Source: CAVWCW01 sp963753615 (lineage in GTDB: Bacteria > Pseudomonadota > Gammaproteobacteria > Chromatiales > Chromatiaceae). From it: a stretch of 64,000 nucleotides of DNA. Shown here in pieces: positions 1 to 8,677 of this stretch; within the stretch, counting starts at the first letter, position 1; each line of letters begins with the position of its first letter. A program made the position numbers and the translations under genes. The notes beneath the pieces were generated by a model that had not been told where the DNA came from, did no database searches, and worked only from the letters and a program-made list of their open reading frames with translations. The DNA lies in assembly GCA_963753615.1 (NCBI GenBank), contig CAVWCW010000033.1, positions 8,599 to 72,598 of the forward strand, in the 5' to 3' direction.

Positions 1-2
1 TC

Positions 3-566
3 AAGACCCTCGACACCCGCGGGGGGATCGGCATGGGGTTCTGGTGGTCCGTTATCATGTTGCTGGGCAACAAGGGCGTCGTCCCCAGTTCGTCCCTTTC
101 GCGCCTGCTGGCCGTGGGCCTGATGGTCACCAGCCTGCTGATGATGGGCACCTTCGTCGGCGCCATCGCATCCTGGCTTACCGTCACCGAGTTGGAACGC
201 CAGATCCACCAACCGGAGGACCTGCGCCGGTTGCGGGTCGTGACCGTGCAGGACACCACCAGCGAGGCCTATCTGAAGGGAATGCGGATCGTCTATCACA
301 CGGCTCCGAACATCGAGGCGGCGGCCGAGGAGGTTCTGGTCGATCGGGCCGACGCCCTGGTCTATGATGCCCCGGTGCTGCGTTATCTGGTCAACAAGGA
401 CTATCAGGACGACCTGCGGGTGCTCTCGCTGCGCTTTCAGCCCCAGGAGTATGCGATCGCCCTGCCGCGCGGGAGCAATCTGCGCGAGCCGATCAACCAA
501 GCGCTGCTGCGCCTGCGCCGCGAGCGCTGGTGGGAGAATCTCCAGTTCGGCTATCTCGGTCGCTGA
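3..566 (+). CDS. Glutamate-receptor-like ion channel / substrate-binding protein, C-terminal part
   Basis: The reading frame is open from the left edge, so the N-terminus lies outside the window. The order is GGIGMGFWW pore helix, a loop, a hydrophobic helix (about residues 30-55 of the visible part), then a periplasmic lobe with VVTVQDTTSEAYLKG and ALVYDAPVLRYL, which matches the S2 lobe of SBP_bac_3 ligand-binding domains. This is the architecture of GluR0-type bacterial receptors: binding lobe S1, pore, lobe S2. The usual potassium filter TVGYG is replaced by LLGNKG, so potassium selectivity is doubtful. It probably sits in the inner membrane and senses an amino acid or a similar solute. 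The family is fairly sure; transport or channel activity is inferred. Confidence 0.75.
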   Translation, partial: KTLDTRGGIGMGFWWSVIMLLGNKGVVPSSSLSRLLAVGLMVTSLLMMGTFVGAIASWLTVTELERQIHQPEDLRRLRVVTVQDTTSEAYLKGMRIVYHTAPNIEAAAEEVLVDRADALVYDAPVLRYLVNKDYQDDLRVLSLRFQPQEYAIALPRGSNLREPINQALLRLRRERWWENLQFGYLGR

Positions 567-609
567 TCCACGACCTGCTCAACCACATGCCCATTAACGA
601 GGTAAACTG

Positions 610-1089
610 ATGCGCAAACAAATCATTGGCAAACCCGCTGACCAGGGCGGCGGCGCCCAAGACAGAGACTGGCTGGATCTCGAAGCGCTGGCCCGGGTCG
701 AACTCAGCTCCGAAAACCCGTCGCACCCGATTGAGGGGGCCATCCGGGCCGATCCGGATTCCTCCGGCTGGCGGGCGGCGGATGCGGGGGTGCAGACCCT
801 GCGCCTGCTGTTCGACAACCCCACGCGGGTCCGCCATATCCAGCTGCTGTTTCGAGAAACCGGCAACCCGCGCACTCAGGAATTCGTGTTGCACTGGCGT
901 TCCGGCGCGAGTGCCGGGGTGCGTGAGATCGTGCGGCAGCAGTACCACTTCAGTCCGCCGGACAGCACCGAGGAGTTGGAACAATATGACGTCGAACTCG
1001 ACGACCTGACCGAACTCGAACTCACCATTATCCCGGAAATCAGCGGCGGTCCGTTGCAGGCGTCGCTGGCACAGTTCCGGATCGCATAG
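610..1089 (+). CDS. Carbohydrate-binding-like (galactose-binding fold) protein
   Basis: A 159-residue soluble protein with no signal peptide. The central part (GWRAADAGVQTLRLLFDNP, VRHIQLLFRE, TQEFVLHW) and the end (LELTIIPEISGG, ASLAQFRIA) fit the beta-sandwich pattern of F5/8 type C / galactose-binding-like domains, which databases label carbohydrate-binding protein in many Proteobacteria. It starts 44 bases after the channel-like gene on the same strand. The ligand is unknown and nothing nearby points to a sugar pathway. The fold is moderately sure; the function is not. Confidence 0.6.
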   Translation: MRKQIIGKPADQGGGAQDRDWLDLEALARVELSSENPSHPIEGAIRADPDSSGWRAADAGVQTLRLLFDNPTRVRHIQLLFRETGNPRTQEFVLHWRSGASAGVREIVRQQYHFSPPDSTEELEQYDVELDDLTELELTIIPEISGGPLQASLAQFRIA

Positions 1090-1423
1090 ACGGGTACGAC
1101 GACCGCGGTTGCAAACCGGCCGCCCCGGCCACGGCTGATGCAGACAGTTGGCGCTAGGCATGTACCGCGAGGGTCGGTAACGCCCTGATTCCGGTTGCCC
1201 ACCAGCGCAACGCTGCCACCTGGATGCTGAAGCCGGTAGTCGGCAACGCCGAGTAGGACATCATTCGGGCACGTATCCAACGCCGGAAAGCGGCCACGAA
1301 CAGACCCCAGGGCGGCGGCTGAGAACACCCCGGCCAGGTAAAAACGTTCCACGCCCGCGGGCGATTGAACTGATTGCAGACTTCAGGTATCCCCGCAGGA
1401 GGGCCGTCCCCGGGGCGCGACGC
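1090..1423. other. Intergenic stretch, nothing recognised
   Basis: This gap of about 330 bases lies between two genes that end toward each other. It holds GC-rich inverted snippets but no hairpin followed by a T-run, no convincing ribosome-binding site with an open frame, and no repeat shared with the rest of the window. Open frames on the minus strand here overlap the preceding gene out of frame and lack family features. Confidence 0.4.
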
Positions 1424-2332
1424 CTACTTGGGCAGCATGCGCTGCTGGTTGTCCAGGATCTGCTTGAGCAGTTCTTCGATACGCTGCAGGCGCTGCTCCA
1501 AAGGGGACAAGCCCCCTTCTGCGCCGCTCGGCGGCGGGAACATCGGCGGCATGCCGGGGTAACCGCCGCGAGGACCGTAGCCCCAGGGACCTCCGGGGCT
1601 GAAGCCGGGCTGGCCCCCGGGGCCGAATTCCGGCCAACCGGCGGCCTGACCGAATCCGAGATCGGCTCCGGAAGGCGGGCCGCCGGCGTCCTCGCCCGCT
1701 GGGACCGGCATCGCGCCGAGTTCCGGCGGCGGGAACTGGAAGGCCCCATAGCCCGGCATCGACGGTGGGTAGGAGCCCGGGTCGCCCGGCACTGGCGCCT
1801 CCGGTTCGGTGGTCCAGGTCTGGGCGTCCGGGAACTGAGGATCGAAGACCGGAGCCTCCGGCGTCAGGTACTCCAGGCTAGGCTCCGGTCGCGGCGGTGG
1901 CGGGTAGCCGCCGACCGCATCGAAGCCGCTGGGCCGGCCGGGCTCGCCTATCCAGCCGGGGCCGAAGGCGCCCGCCGCCGGGCCCCACTCCGGGGTATCG
2001 CCCCAGGGACGGCCGGAGCCGGAGCCGGGACCGGAGCCCGAACCCATGCCCATGCCGCTACCGCCGCGGCGGCGCGAGGAGACCGGGGCCTCGGGGGCTC
2101 CCCAGCCGCCCATGGCCGGTGCTTGGCTCGGCGGCTGGCCTTGGGCACGGGCCGGCGGCTGCGCCGGGCGCTGGGGGTCTTCATAGACCTGGATGATCGG
2201 GACGCCGTCCGGGCTGCGCAGCCCGCCGGGGCCGGAGCCCGCTTGCATGCCGGCCGCCGCGACCGGGCCGCACCAGGCGATGGGAAGCAGCGCTCCGAGC
2301 AGGGTGTTGATAAGGGGGCGAGTGTTGTTCAT
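1424..2332 (-). CDS. Secreted Gly/Pro-rich protein with C-terminal coiled coil
   Basis: 302 residues. The first ~27 residues form a signal peptide (hydrophobic LLGALLPIAWCGPVAAAG). The middle ~220 residues are low-complexity, rich in Gly, Pro and Ser (for example GGSGMGMGSGSGPGSGSG), and probably disordered. The last ~30 residues (LEQRLQRIEELLKQILDNQ) form a short coiled coil that could drive oligomerisation. Upstream is gloB, which ends 30 bases away on the same strand. No family is recognised. It looks like a periplasmic or envelope-associated low-complexity protein; the composition reads as real because the frame has a signal peptide and a plausible end. Confidence 0.6.
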   Translation of the reverse strand: MNNTRPLINTLLGALLPIAWCGPVAAAGMQAGSGPGGLRSPDGVPIIQVYEDPQRPAQPPARAQGQPPSQAPAMGGWGAPEAPVSSRRRGGSGMGMGSGSGPGSGSGRPWGDTPEWGPAAGAFGPGWIGEPGRPSGFDAVGGYPPPPRPEPSLEYLTPEAPVFDPQFPDAQTWTTEPEAPVPGDPGSYPPSMPGYGAFQFPPPELGAMPVPAGEDAGGPPSGADLGFGQAAGWPEFGPGGQPGFSPGGPWGYGPRGGYPGMPPMFPPPSGAEGGLSPLEQRLQRIEELLKQILDNQQRMLPK

Positions 2333-2362
2333 GTTCGATACCTCTTTGACCCGGCAGCCGGG

Positions 2363-3142
2363 CTAGTCGTATTCCTTATCCTTCCAGGTGCGCAGGGCGG
2401 CGAACACCTCCGCCTCGCGCCCCAGGGGACGGCCGGCGTAGGTCTCGGCGGCGCGCCGCACCTCGGGCACTGCAGTGCGCAGAAAGGGGTTGCTGGCAAG
2501 TTCGTCACCCAGGCGCGAGGGCACGGTGGGCCGGCCGGCGGCGCGCTTGGCCCGCTCCGACGCTTCGCGGGCCTCCAGGGCCGGGCTATCGGGCTCCACC
2601 CAACGGGCGAAGCCGAGGTTTGCCAGGGTGTATTCGTGGGCGCAGTAGACGCGGGTGTCCGCCGGCAGGCCGGCGATACGCTGCAGCGAGGCGTGCAGAT
2701 CCTCCAGGGTACCGCCAAACACCCGGCCGCAGCCGGCGGCGAACAGCGTGTCACCGCAGAACAGCGCCCCGCCGCTCAGGTAGGCAATGTGTCCCGCGGT
2801 ATGGCCGGGCACATCGAGCACCTGCAGCGTCTGTTCGAGGCCAGGCGGGCGGATGCGGTCGCCTTCCTTGAGCCGCTCGCCGATAGCGGGAATCCGCTCG
2901 TTGGCCGGCCCGTACACGGGGGTGCCGGGATAGGCCTCCAGCAGGCCGTGGATGCCTCCGGTGTGATCGCCGTGGTGATGGGTAATCAGGATCGCGCCCA
3001 GCCGGAGACCCTCCCGGGACAGATATTCCAGCACCGGGTCCTCGTCGCCAGGGTCAACCACTGCCACCCGGAGGTCCGGCGGGTTGCGCAAAACCCAGAT
3101 ATAGTTGTCGGAAAAGGCCGGAACCGGGGTGATTTCCAGCAA
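2363..3142 (-). CDS. gloB: Hydroxyacylglutathione hydrolase (glyoxalase II)
   Basis: 259 residues. It hydrolyses S-lactoylglutathione to lactate and glutathione, the second step of methylglyoxal detoxification in the cytosol. The metallo-beta-lactamase motif THHHGDH is at residues 54-60, with VPGHTAGHI and FCGDTLF downstream and the GloB C-terminal domain ending in TWKDKEYD. The start is a TTG at 3142, preceded by GGAGG six bases upstream, giving the family's usual beginning LEITPVPAFSDNYIW; the longer open frame upstream is antisense to the DUF1820 gene and is rejected. Length is typical of the family. Confidence 0.93.
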   Translation of the reverse strand: MLEITPVPAFSDNYIWVLRNPPDLRVAVVDPGDEDPVLEYLSREGLRLGAILITHHHGDHTGGIHGLLEAYPGTPVYGPANERIPAIGERLKEGDRIRPPGLEQTLQVLDVPGHTAGHIAYLSGGALFCGDTLFAAGCGRVFGGTLEDLHASLQRIAGLPADTRVYCAHEYTLANLGFARWVEPDSPALEAREASERAKRAAGRPTVPSRLGDELASNPFLRTAVPEVRRAAETYAGRPLGREAEVFAALRTWKDKEYD

Positions 3143-3286
3143 GATGAGCCTCCGTAAGCCAGGATGCAGGGTCAGCCTGCGATGATACTGCACTTCCCCT
3201 GCGACGGCACAGCGTGGGCCCATTGCTGTAACCGCGGGGACCTGGGCGTACAATACGAACTCCCAGTCAGCGGGCGGACACCGCAG

Positions 3287-3658
3287 ATGAACATCTTCAA
3301 GGTCGCTTTTCTCAACCAGGGCCAGGTCTTCGAGATCTATGCCAGAACGGTGCGCCAGGGCGAACTGTACGGCTTCGTCGAGGTAGAGGACCTGGTATTC
3401 GGCCACCACCAAGGGCTGGTGGTAGACCCGGCGGAAGAACGTTTGAAGCAGGAGTTCAGCGGCGTGCGCCGCACCCTGATCCCAATGCACGCGGTAATCC
3501 GAATCGACTTGGTGGAGAGGGCCGGCCAAAACCGCATCCGGGCCCTGGACACGGAGGCGAAGGTCACCCCGTTTCCGAGCCCCGATCTATACCCCGGAAT
3601 CCTAAACCTGGAAGGAGCAGTTGACCGCTCCATTCTGAACATTAAGGTACTGAAATGA
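3287..3658 (+). CDS. DUF1820 family protein
   Basis: 123 residues, cytosolic, no membrane segment. The N-terminus MNIFKVAFLNQGQVFEIYAR and the block GFVEVEDLVFG match the small DUF1820 family that is widespread in Gammaproteobacteria and has no assigned function. The ATG at 3287 gives the usual family start; an earlier ATG in frame at 3164 would add an unconserved 41-residue tail. It is divergent from gloB with about 140 bases between the two starts. Confidence 0.85.
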   Translation: MNIFKVAFLNQGQVFEIYARTVRQGELYGFVEVEDLVFGHHQGLVVDPAEERLKQEFSGVRRTLIPMHAVIRIDLVERAGQNRIRALDTEAKVTPFPSPDLYPGILNLEGAVDRSILNIKVLK

Positions 3659-3958
3659 AGGAACCAGCCTTCGCTCCATGTTTTCATCGAATTAGTGATC
3701 CAGGCTACGGGGCGTATGGCACGCTTGCGGGGGTACATGGTCCGGTCCTGTTCCAGACGGAACCTGACATTTCCCACATCCCTGTGGGTCGCGGCGGTGT
3801 AACTCCTTGGAATAGAGTGACTATTCCGCGTCGTTGCGCCTCGGCTTTGGCTTCCTGCGTCGCCCTACCTCCTGCATCCATGCAGTGGTTGCCCTGCACC
3901 CCCGCAAGCGCACGCCTACACCCCGCCCAACTGCTCTTTCTAGGCTGAAAGGACCCCT
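3659..3958. other. Intergenic region with two small perfect hairpins
   Basis: About 300 bases without a gene. Two perfect inverted repeats are visible: CCCACA/TGTGGG at 3773-3788 with a 4-base loop, and GGAATAG/CTATTCC at 3809-3827 with a 5-base loop. Neither is followed by a T-run, so they are not clear terminators. The second could be a dyad for a regulator of the DksA/TraR gene that starts at 3959, but this is only a guess. Confidence 0.35.
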
Positions 3959-4303
3959 ATGCAATCCCACGACAAGATCCGCCAGCAGTTGCTGGCCCGG
4001 CGCGAACAGTTACTGGCCAAGCTGGCCCGCATCCATAAGAAGTCGCTGCGCGGCGATGCCCCGCTGACCGCGGACTTCGCCGAGCAGGCGGTGGAGCGCC
4101 AGAACGACGAGGTAATCGAGGCGCTGGAGCAAGCGGGGGAGCAGGAGCTGGCTCAGATCAACCGGGCCCTCGCGCGCATCGAGGCCGGCGAATACGGCCT
4201 GTGCCGGGAGTGCGGTCAGGGGATCCGCGAGGAACGCCTGGAGGCCCTGCCCTTCAGCGACCTCTGCATCGCCTGCGCCGAGCGGCTGGGCGGCGGGCGC
4301 TGA
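3959..4303 (+). CDS. TraR/DksA-type zinc finger protein
   Basis: 114 residues. A long N-terminal helical stretch (residues 1-75, rich in Glu, Gln and Arg) is followed by a zinc finger CREC...CIAC near residues 82-106, the C4 pattern of TraR/DksA proteins, which bind the RNA polymerase secondary channel. It is shorter than true DksA (about 150) and resembles the many small DksA-like paralogues. An AAAGGA ribosome-binding site precedes the ATG. The next gene begins 7 bases after the stop, so the two are probably co-transcribed. Confidence 0.85.
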   Translation: MQSHDKIRQQLLARREQLLAKLARIHKKSLRGDAPLTADFAEQAVERQNDEVIEALEQAGEQELAQINRALARIEAGEYGLCRECGQGIREERLEALPFSDLCIACAERLGGGR

Positions 4304-4310
4304 CCGCCCC

Positions 4311-5174
4311 GTGAGCCGTTTACAGGCGCGCATGGCGGACTTCGGGTTCGAGTCCAACGACGACTACGATTATCAGATCCGCTGTCTGCTCGACAACCGG
4401 GTCGACCGCATCCGCTGCCTGTACGTGGACGGCGACTCCGGGCGCCGCAACACCGCCTTTGCCAATGCCCTGGCCCAGGCCCTGGCGTACCCCCACATCC
4501 TCTATCACGACTTCACCCAGCAGCACCCGGAGCCAGCGGACGTGATCCTGCCCCCGAGCCGGGACGAGAGGGGGCTCCAGGCGGTCCCTATCCTGCCCCT
4601 CGACTCGGTGCTGAGCGAAGCCTGCGCCTTCAGCCTGGCGGAAGACAGCATTCTCATATTGGACCAGTTGCAGGCGGCGGACTTCCGCGACCAGATCCGC
4701 ATCTACCAACTCCTGCAGAGCGGCGTATGGCAGACCCGGGACTGCACCAATCACGCCAACCCGCGCCATCTGCTGGTAGTGCTGATCTCGGAGCAAGAAC
4801 TCTACCACTCTCTGCGTAAGTCGAGTTTTCGCATCTGGGTCAACCGCATCTCCCAAAAGGCGGTGGACTACCGGCCGGAGGAATTCGGCCTGACGGCGGA
4901 CGCGAAGCCCATGATGGCGGCCCTCGCCGAGCTGTTCGGCGGCCTCGGCGTAACCCCGACCCAGAGCGAATACGGCAAGCTGCTGCAGGACGTGGGCAGC
5001 AATGTGCGCACCGCCGACCAACTGCGCCATTCCCTGTTCGGCTGGACCGAGGGGGCCGACCGGGACCTGCTTTGGTCGCTTGAGCTGGCGCCCCAGGTGG
5101 ACCAGGCCGTCAGTGCAATCGAGGGCTATCTAGGGGTGCAGGTGGTAGAGCTGAGCGATCCCGGGGCGGAGTGA
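4311..5174 (+). CDS. AAA-like ATPase with degenerate P-loop, function unknown
   Basis: 287 residues, GTG start, 7 bases after the DksA-like stop. It reads like an AAA/NTPase fold: a beta-strand then VDGDSGRRNTAF at residues 39-50 where a Walker A would lie, a Walker-B-like SILILDQL near 113-120, and helical C-terminal parts. The P-loop lacks the GK[ST] signature (GRRN instead), so ATP hydrolysis is doubtful. No membrane segment. The tight coupling to a zinc-finger transcription factor suggests a shared role, but none can be named. Confidence 0.6.
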   Translation: MSRLQARMADFGFESNDDYDYQIRCLLDNRVDRIRCLYVDGDSGRRNTAFANALAQALAYPHILYHDFTQQHPEPADVILPPSRDERGLQAVPILPLDSVLSEACAFSLAEDSILILDQLQAADFRDQIRIYQLLQSGVWQTRDCTNHANPRHLLVVLISEQELYHSLRKSSFRIWVNRISQKAVDYRPEEFGLTADAKPMMAALAELFGGLGVTPTQSEYGKLLQDVGSNVRTADQLRHSLFGWTEGADRDLLWSLELAPQVDQAVSAIEGYLGVQVVELSDPGAE

Positions 5175-5255
5175 TTCCCGTACCGAGCCGGTGGAATCGT
5201 CGGCCGGCTTCGGGGCTAAAATAGCCGCATCGAAACCAGCGGAGGCCAGCACCCC

Positions 5256-5573
5256 ATGAGCAGGCAGGAAACCATCTACAGCAAACTCCAGCAGGCCCTG
5301 GTGCCGCTGCATCTGGAAGTCATCGACGAAAGCCACATGCACAGTGTGCCGGAAGGCGCCGAATCCCATTTCAAGGTGGTGGCGGTCAGCACCCGCTTCG
5401 AAGGCGAGAAACTGATCGCCCGCCACCGCCTGATCAACCAGACCCTGGCCGCGGAACTGCAGGGCGGCGTGCACGCCCTGGCCCTGCATACCATGACCCC
5501 GGAGGAGTGGTTCGCCAAGGGCGGGGCGGTGCCCGCTTCCCCCGAGTGCATGGGGGGTTCGAAGACCGAGTAG
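5256..5573 (+). CDS. BolA family protein
   Basis: 105 residues. The BolA domain spans about residues 5-90: VIDESHMHSVPEGAESHFKVV, then FEGEKLIARHRLINQTLAAEL and VHALALHTMTPEEW, which are the BolA core and the conserved His used with monothiol glutaredoxins for iron-sulfur trafficking. The gene stands alone, 80 bases after the ATPase-like gene, with an AGCGGAGG-type ribosome-binding site close upstream. It could be called bolA, but several BolA paralogues exist in Gammaproteobacteria, so no symbol is given. Confidence 0.9.
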   Translation: MSRQETIYSKLQQALVPLHLEVIDESHMHSVPEGAESHFKVVAVSTRFEGEKLIARHRLINQTLAAELQGGVHALALHTMTPEEWFAKGGAVPASPECMGGSKTE

Positions 5574-5654
5574 GAGGGCCGCCCTCGGCCCGAGCCAGAC
5601 GCTCGGCGCCGGCATCGGCGCGGGGGTGCGCCGCCTACGACCCGTGGGAACGGC

Positions 5655-7100
5655 TCAATTGCCCTCCGCCGCCGCCTCCCGATCACGGAAATACTCCCGG
5701 GTCAGCCGAAACACCACCGGGCTCAGCAACAACAGGGCAATCAGATTGGGCAGCGCCATCAGGGCATTGAGGGTGTCGGCCAGCAGCCAGACGAAGCTCA
5801 GCTTGACCGTAGCTCCGAGCGGGATGGCCAGTACCCAGAGGATGCGGAAGGGCAGGATCGCCCGCACCCCGAACAAGTACTCGACGCAGCGCTCACCGTA
5901 GACGCTCCAGCCGAGTATCGTGGTGAACGCGAACAGCACCAGGCCGAAGGTGACGATCCAATTGCCGACTCCGGGCAGGCCGGTACCGAAGGCCGCCGCC
6001 GACAGAGAGGCCCCGGTCAGGCCCTGCTTGAACTGCTCGTCGCCCAGGCTGCAGACCCGCTCGGCGACCTGCCCGCCCTGGTCCACACAGCTTTGGAACG
6101 CCGGGTTGATACTGGTCCACTCCATCGAGATCATGATCACCAGGGCGGTGATGGTGCACACGATCAGGGTGTCGATAAAGGTGCCAAGCATGGCGATGCT
6201 GCCTTGGCGCACCGGATTATTGGTCTTGGCGGCGGCATGGGCGATGGGCGCCGAACCCAGGCCGGCCTCGTTGGAAAACACCCCTCGCGCCACGCCCATC
6301 TGAATGGCAACCATTACCGCCGCGCCGGCGAAACCGCCGGAGGCCGCCACCGGATTGAAGGCGTGTTCCACGATCATCGCCAAGGCCCGCGGGACCTCCG
6401 ACAGGTTGAGCAGGATCACCGCCAGCCCGCCCAGGATGTAGGCCACCGCCATGAGCGGCACCAGTTTGCCCGCCACCTGGGCGATGCGGCGGATGCCGCC
6501 GATCAAGACCAGAAAGACCACCACGGCAATGACGATCCCGGTCAGCCAATAGGGGATCGCCAGGTTGGTGCTCAGGGCATCCGCCACCGAATTGGCCTGC
6601 ACCATGTTGCCGATGCCGAAGCCGGCCACCGCGCCGAAGATGGCGAAGGCGGTGCCCAGCCATTTCCAGTGCCCGCCGAGGCCGTTCTTGATGTAGTACA
6701 TGGGCCCGCCCACGTGATTGCCCTCGGTGTCGACCTCGCGGTAGTTCACCGCCAGCACCGCTTCGGCGTACTTGGTGGCCATGCCCACCAGGGCGGTGCA
6801 CCACATCCAGAACACCGCGCCCGGGCCACCGAGCGCAATGGCGGTGCCCACACCGGCGATATTGCCGGTGCCGATGGTGGCCGAGAGCGAGGTCATCAGG
6901 GCGTTGAAGGGCGTGATATCGCCCTCCTGCTCGGACTTGCGGCCACTCCACAGCATGCGGAAGCCGTAGCCCAGGCGGCGCAGGGGCATCGCCCGCAGCC
7001 CCACCATCAGAAACAGGCCGGTGCCGAGAATCAGCACCAGCATGGCCGGCCCCCAGACGATGCCGTTCAGCCAGCTGACCGCATTGGTAATCAATTCCAT
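5655..7100 (-). CDS. Alanine/glycine:cation symporter (AGCS family)
   Basis: 481 residues, an inner-membrane protein with about 11 hydrophobic segments. It couples Na+ or H+ to uptake of alanine or glycine. Family signatures include ATIGTGNIAGVGTAI, the block GGPMYYIKNGLG, and GVARGVFSNEAGLGSAPIAH. The ATG at 7100 is preceded by GGGGGAG seven bases upstream, which decides the start over the longer open frame. It is divergent from the small membrane protein at 7409. No glycine riboswitch elements were seen in the leader. Substrate within the family is not certain. Confidence 0.9.
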   Translation of the reverse strand: MELITNAVSWLNGIVWGPAMLVLILGTGLFLMVGLRAMPLRRLGYGFRMLWSGRKSEQEGDITPFNALMTSLSATIGTGNIAGVGTAIALGGPGAVFWMWCTALVGMATKYAEAVLAVNYREVDTEGNHVGGPMYYIKNGLGGHWKWLGTAFAIFGAVAGFGIGNMVQANSVADALSTNLAIPYWLTGIVIAVVVFLVLIGGIRRIAQVAGKLVPLMAVAYILGGLAVILLNLSEVPRALAMIVEHAFNPVAASGGFAGAAVMVAIQMGVARGVFSNEAGLGSAPIAHAAAKTNNPVRQGSIAMLGTFIDTLIVCTITALVIMISMEWTSINPAFQSCVDQGGQVAERVCSLGDEQFKQGLTGASLSAAAFGTGLPGVGNWIVTFGLVLFAFTTILGWSVYGERCVEYLFGVRAILPFRILWVLAIPLGATVKLSFVWLLADTLNALMALPNLIALLLLSPVVFRLTREYFRDREAAAEGN

Positions 7101-7408
7101 CGAGGCTCCCCCTAAGTCTTTAGCGTCTGGCCCGGTCCGGCTGAGGGCCATTGGAAATCAGCCACCGACTATACACCCGCGCCGAGCCGGGCCCAAGGAG
7201 GCCAGGGAGCAGATCGCCACAGGACCGGTTCCGGGAATAATGCGATATCGCTACATGCGAATACTCTAAATATCTACTTGGGTCGGCAGGCAAAAAGCCG
7301 TAACATGTGTAAGGTTGGGGCCGGGCTGACCCGTTCGACGCCGAACGAGCCCAGTCAATGTCTGAGCCAAGGCCGTCCGCAGTACCGATGGCAAAGGAGA
7401 TCTTTACT
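7101..7408. other. Divergent promoter region
   Basis: About 300 bases between the symporter and the small membrane protein, read outward in both directions. A TATAGT hexamer on the minus strand (7173-7168) is a weak -10 candidate for the symporter. A small palindrome GCGATATCGC lies near 7242. No confident -35 box or riboswitch is visible. Confidence 0.3.
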
Positions 7409-7765
7409 ATGTCGGTATGTGCCAATGTCAAGGGTTACGCGCGACGCCACGAATGGGTAGCGGATCTGTTCTCCCTGCTCGCGGTAGCCCTGCTGTTCGC
7501 CAGCGTCTGGGGGATACTCCAGTACAATAGTGTGATTTTGAGCTGGCTGCGGCAAGACACCCTGCTCCACACCCTGGCCCTGGTGGCCGCCGTGGGGTTG
7601 GACGTATTGCTGATCTTCGGCCTGCTCTGCGTCGGCTCCGCCCGCTGCGGCGAAGAAGGCTGTTTCCGCACCTTCCGGGGGCGCCGGCATGGCGCCGGCT
7701 CCATGGGCAAGGCCTTTACCAGCTGGCTGCATCATATGGAGCACGTGGGGCGACGCCACCGCTGA
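7409..7765 (+). CDS. Small membrane protein, unknown function
   Basis: 118 residues. Two clear membrane segments: LLAVALLFASVWGILQY (about 23-40) and LALVAAVGLDVLLIFGLLCV (about 55-75). The C-terminal third is cytosolic-type, rich in Arg, His and Gly, with Cys pairs near CVGSARCGEEGCF that could bind metal or a cofactor. The ATG at 7409 has AAAGGAG nine bases upstream. The TatT lipoprotein gene follows 10 bases after the stop, so the protein may belong to the TRAP operon. No family is recognised. Confidence 0.6.
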   Translation: MSVCANVKGYARRHEWVADLFSLLAVALLFASVWGILQYNSVILSWLRQDTLLHTLALVAAVGLDVLLIFGLLCVGSARCGEEGCFRTFRGRRHGAGSMGKAFTSWLHHMEHVGRRHR

Positions 7766-7775
7766 CCCCGCTGAA

Positions 7776-8616
7776 ATGCGCCTGCTGCGTCTAAGCACAC
7801 TGCCGCTGCTGTTGGCGGCGGTCGCCTGCGCTCCCCTTTCCACCCAGCGTCTGGCGGACAACCTCTCCGCCAGCATGCTGGGGCAGAGCGACCCCGAGAT
7901 CGTGCGTGCCGGGGCCCCAGCCTACCTGCTGCTGATCGACTCGCTGCTGCAAGACAGCCCGGACGACACGGCTCTGCTGATGGCCGCGGCCCGCCTCTAC
8001 GGCGCCTACGCCGGCGGCCTGGTCGACGACACCGAGCGCCGACAGCAACTCAGCCAACGCGCCTTCGATTACGCGGAGCGCGCCATGTGCAGCCGGCACG
8101 CCCCGGATTTGCGCCGCCCGCGGCGGCCCCTTCGCCGAGTTCGAGGCCAGCCTGCCGGCCCGACTCAGCGCCAGCGAGCTGGCGCTTTTCTATACCTTCG
8201 CCACCAGTTGGGCGGGCTGGATTCAGGCCCGCTCCGGCGACTGGGGGGCGATCGCGGAATTGCCCAAGGTAGAACTGCTGCTCGAGCGCGTGACCGCCGT
8301 CGACCCCGGCTTCGAACAAGGCCGGGCTCAGCTTTACCTGGCGATATTGCGCAGCCTGATTCCACCCAGCCTCGGCGGCAAACCGGAGCGGGCCCGCGTA
8401 CACTTCGAACAGGCCATCGCCTATTCCGAGGACCGGGACCTGATCGCCAAAGTGGAATACGCCAGGTATTATGCGCGGATGGTGTTCGATCAGGCACTGC
8501 ACGACCGCCTGCTCCAAGAGGTGCTGGCGGCAGACCCGGAGCAGCCGGGCCTGACCCTGAGCAATGTCCTGGCCCAGCGCCAGGCCCGAGAGTTGTTGGC
8601 GGACGAATACTTCTGA
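7776..8616 (+). CDS. TRAP-associated lipoprotein TatT (frameshifted)
   Basis: A signal peptide with lipobox LLAAVACAP predicts an outer- or inner-membrane lipoprotein. The helical-repeat protein continues through LLIDSLLQDSPDDTALLMAAARLYGAY, then switches frame near 8100: the second part begins ICAARGGPFAEFEASL and runs to LLADEYF. One extra base in the CCCC run there would explain it. The pattern matches the TatT family, which in Treponema forms trimers that dock a TRAP binding protein (TatP). It is followed by matching TRAP genes. Because both halves read well, a sequence error is more likely than decay. Confidence 0.75.
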
Positions 8617-8677
8617 CTTCGAATCCGCCCGGCCCCGGTCCCCTTATTGTATGGCTAGCGGCGGAGCGGTCGTAGTG

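Noticed and set aside
3773..3788. CCCACA/TGTGGG hairpin as a terminator for the DUF1820 gene
   Set aside because: The stem is short and is followed by GC-rich sequence without a T-run, so it was kept only as a feature of the intergenic region.
4341..4360. A GGGTTCGAGTCC stretch that resembles a tRNA T-loop
   Set aside because: It lies inside the degenerate-ATPase gene (encoding FGFESN) and no acceptor stem or anticodon arm surrounds it.
6093..7115. Long plus-strand open frame (340 residues, His/Gly-rich)
   Set aside because: It is exactly antisense to the AGCS symporter, has biased His/Gly/Arg composition and no ribosome-binding site; it is a shadow of the real gene.
7101..7260. Possible glycine riboswitch ahead of the AGCS symporter
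   Set aside because: The conserved aptamer elements of the glycine riboswitch could not be found in the leader on the minus strand.
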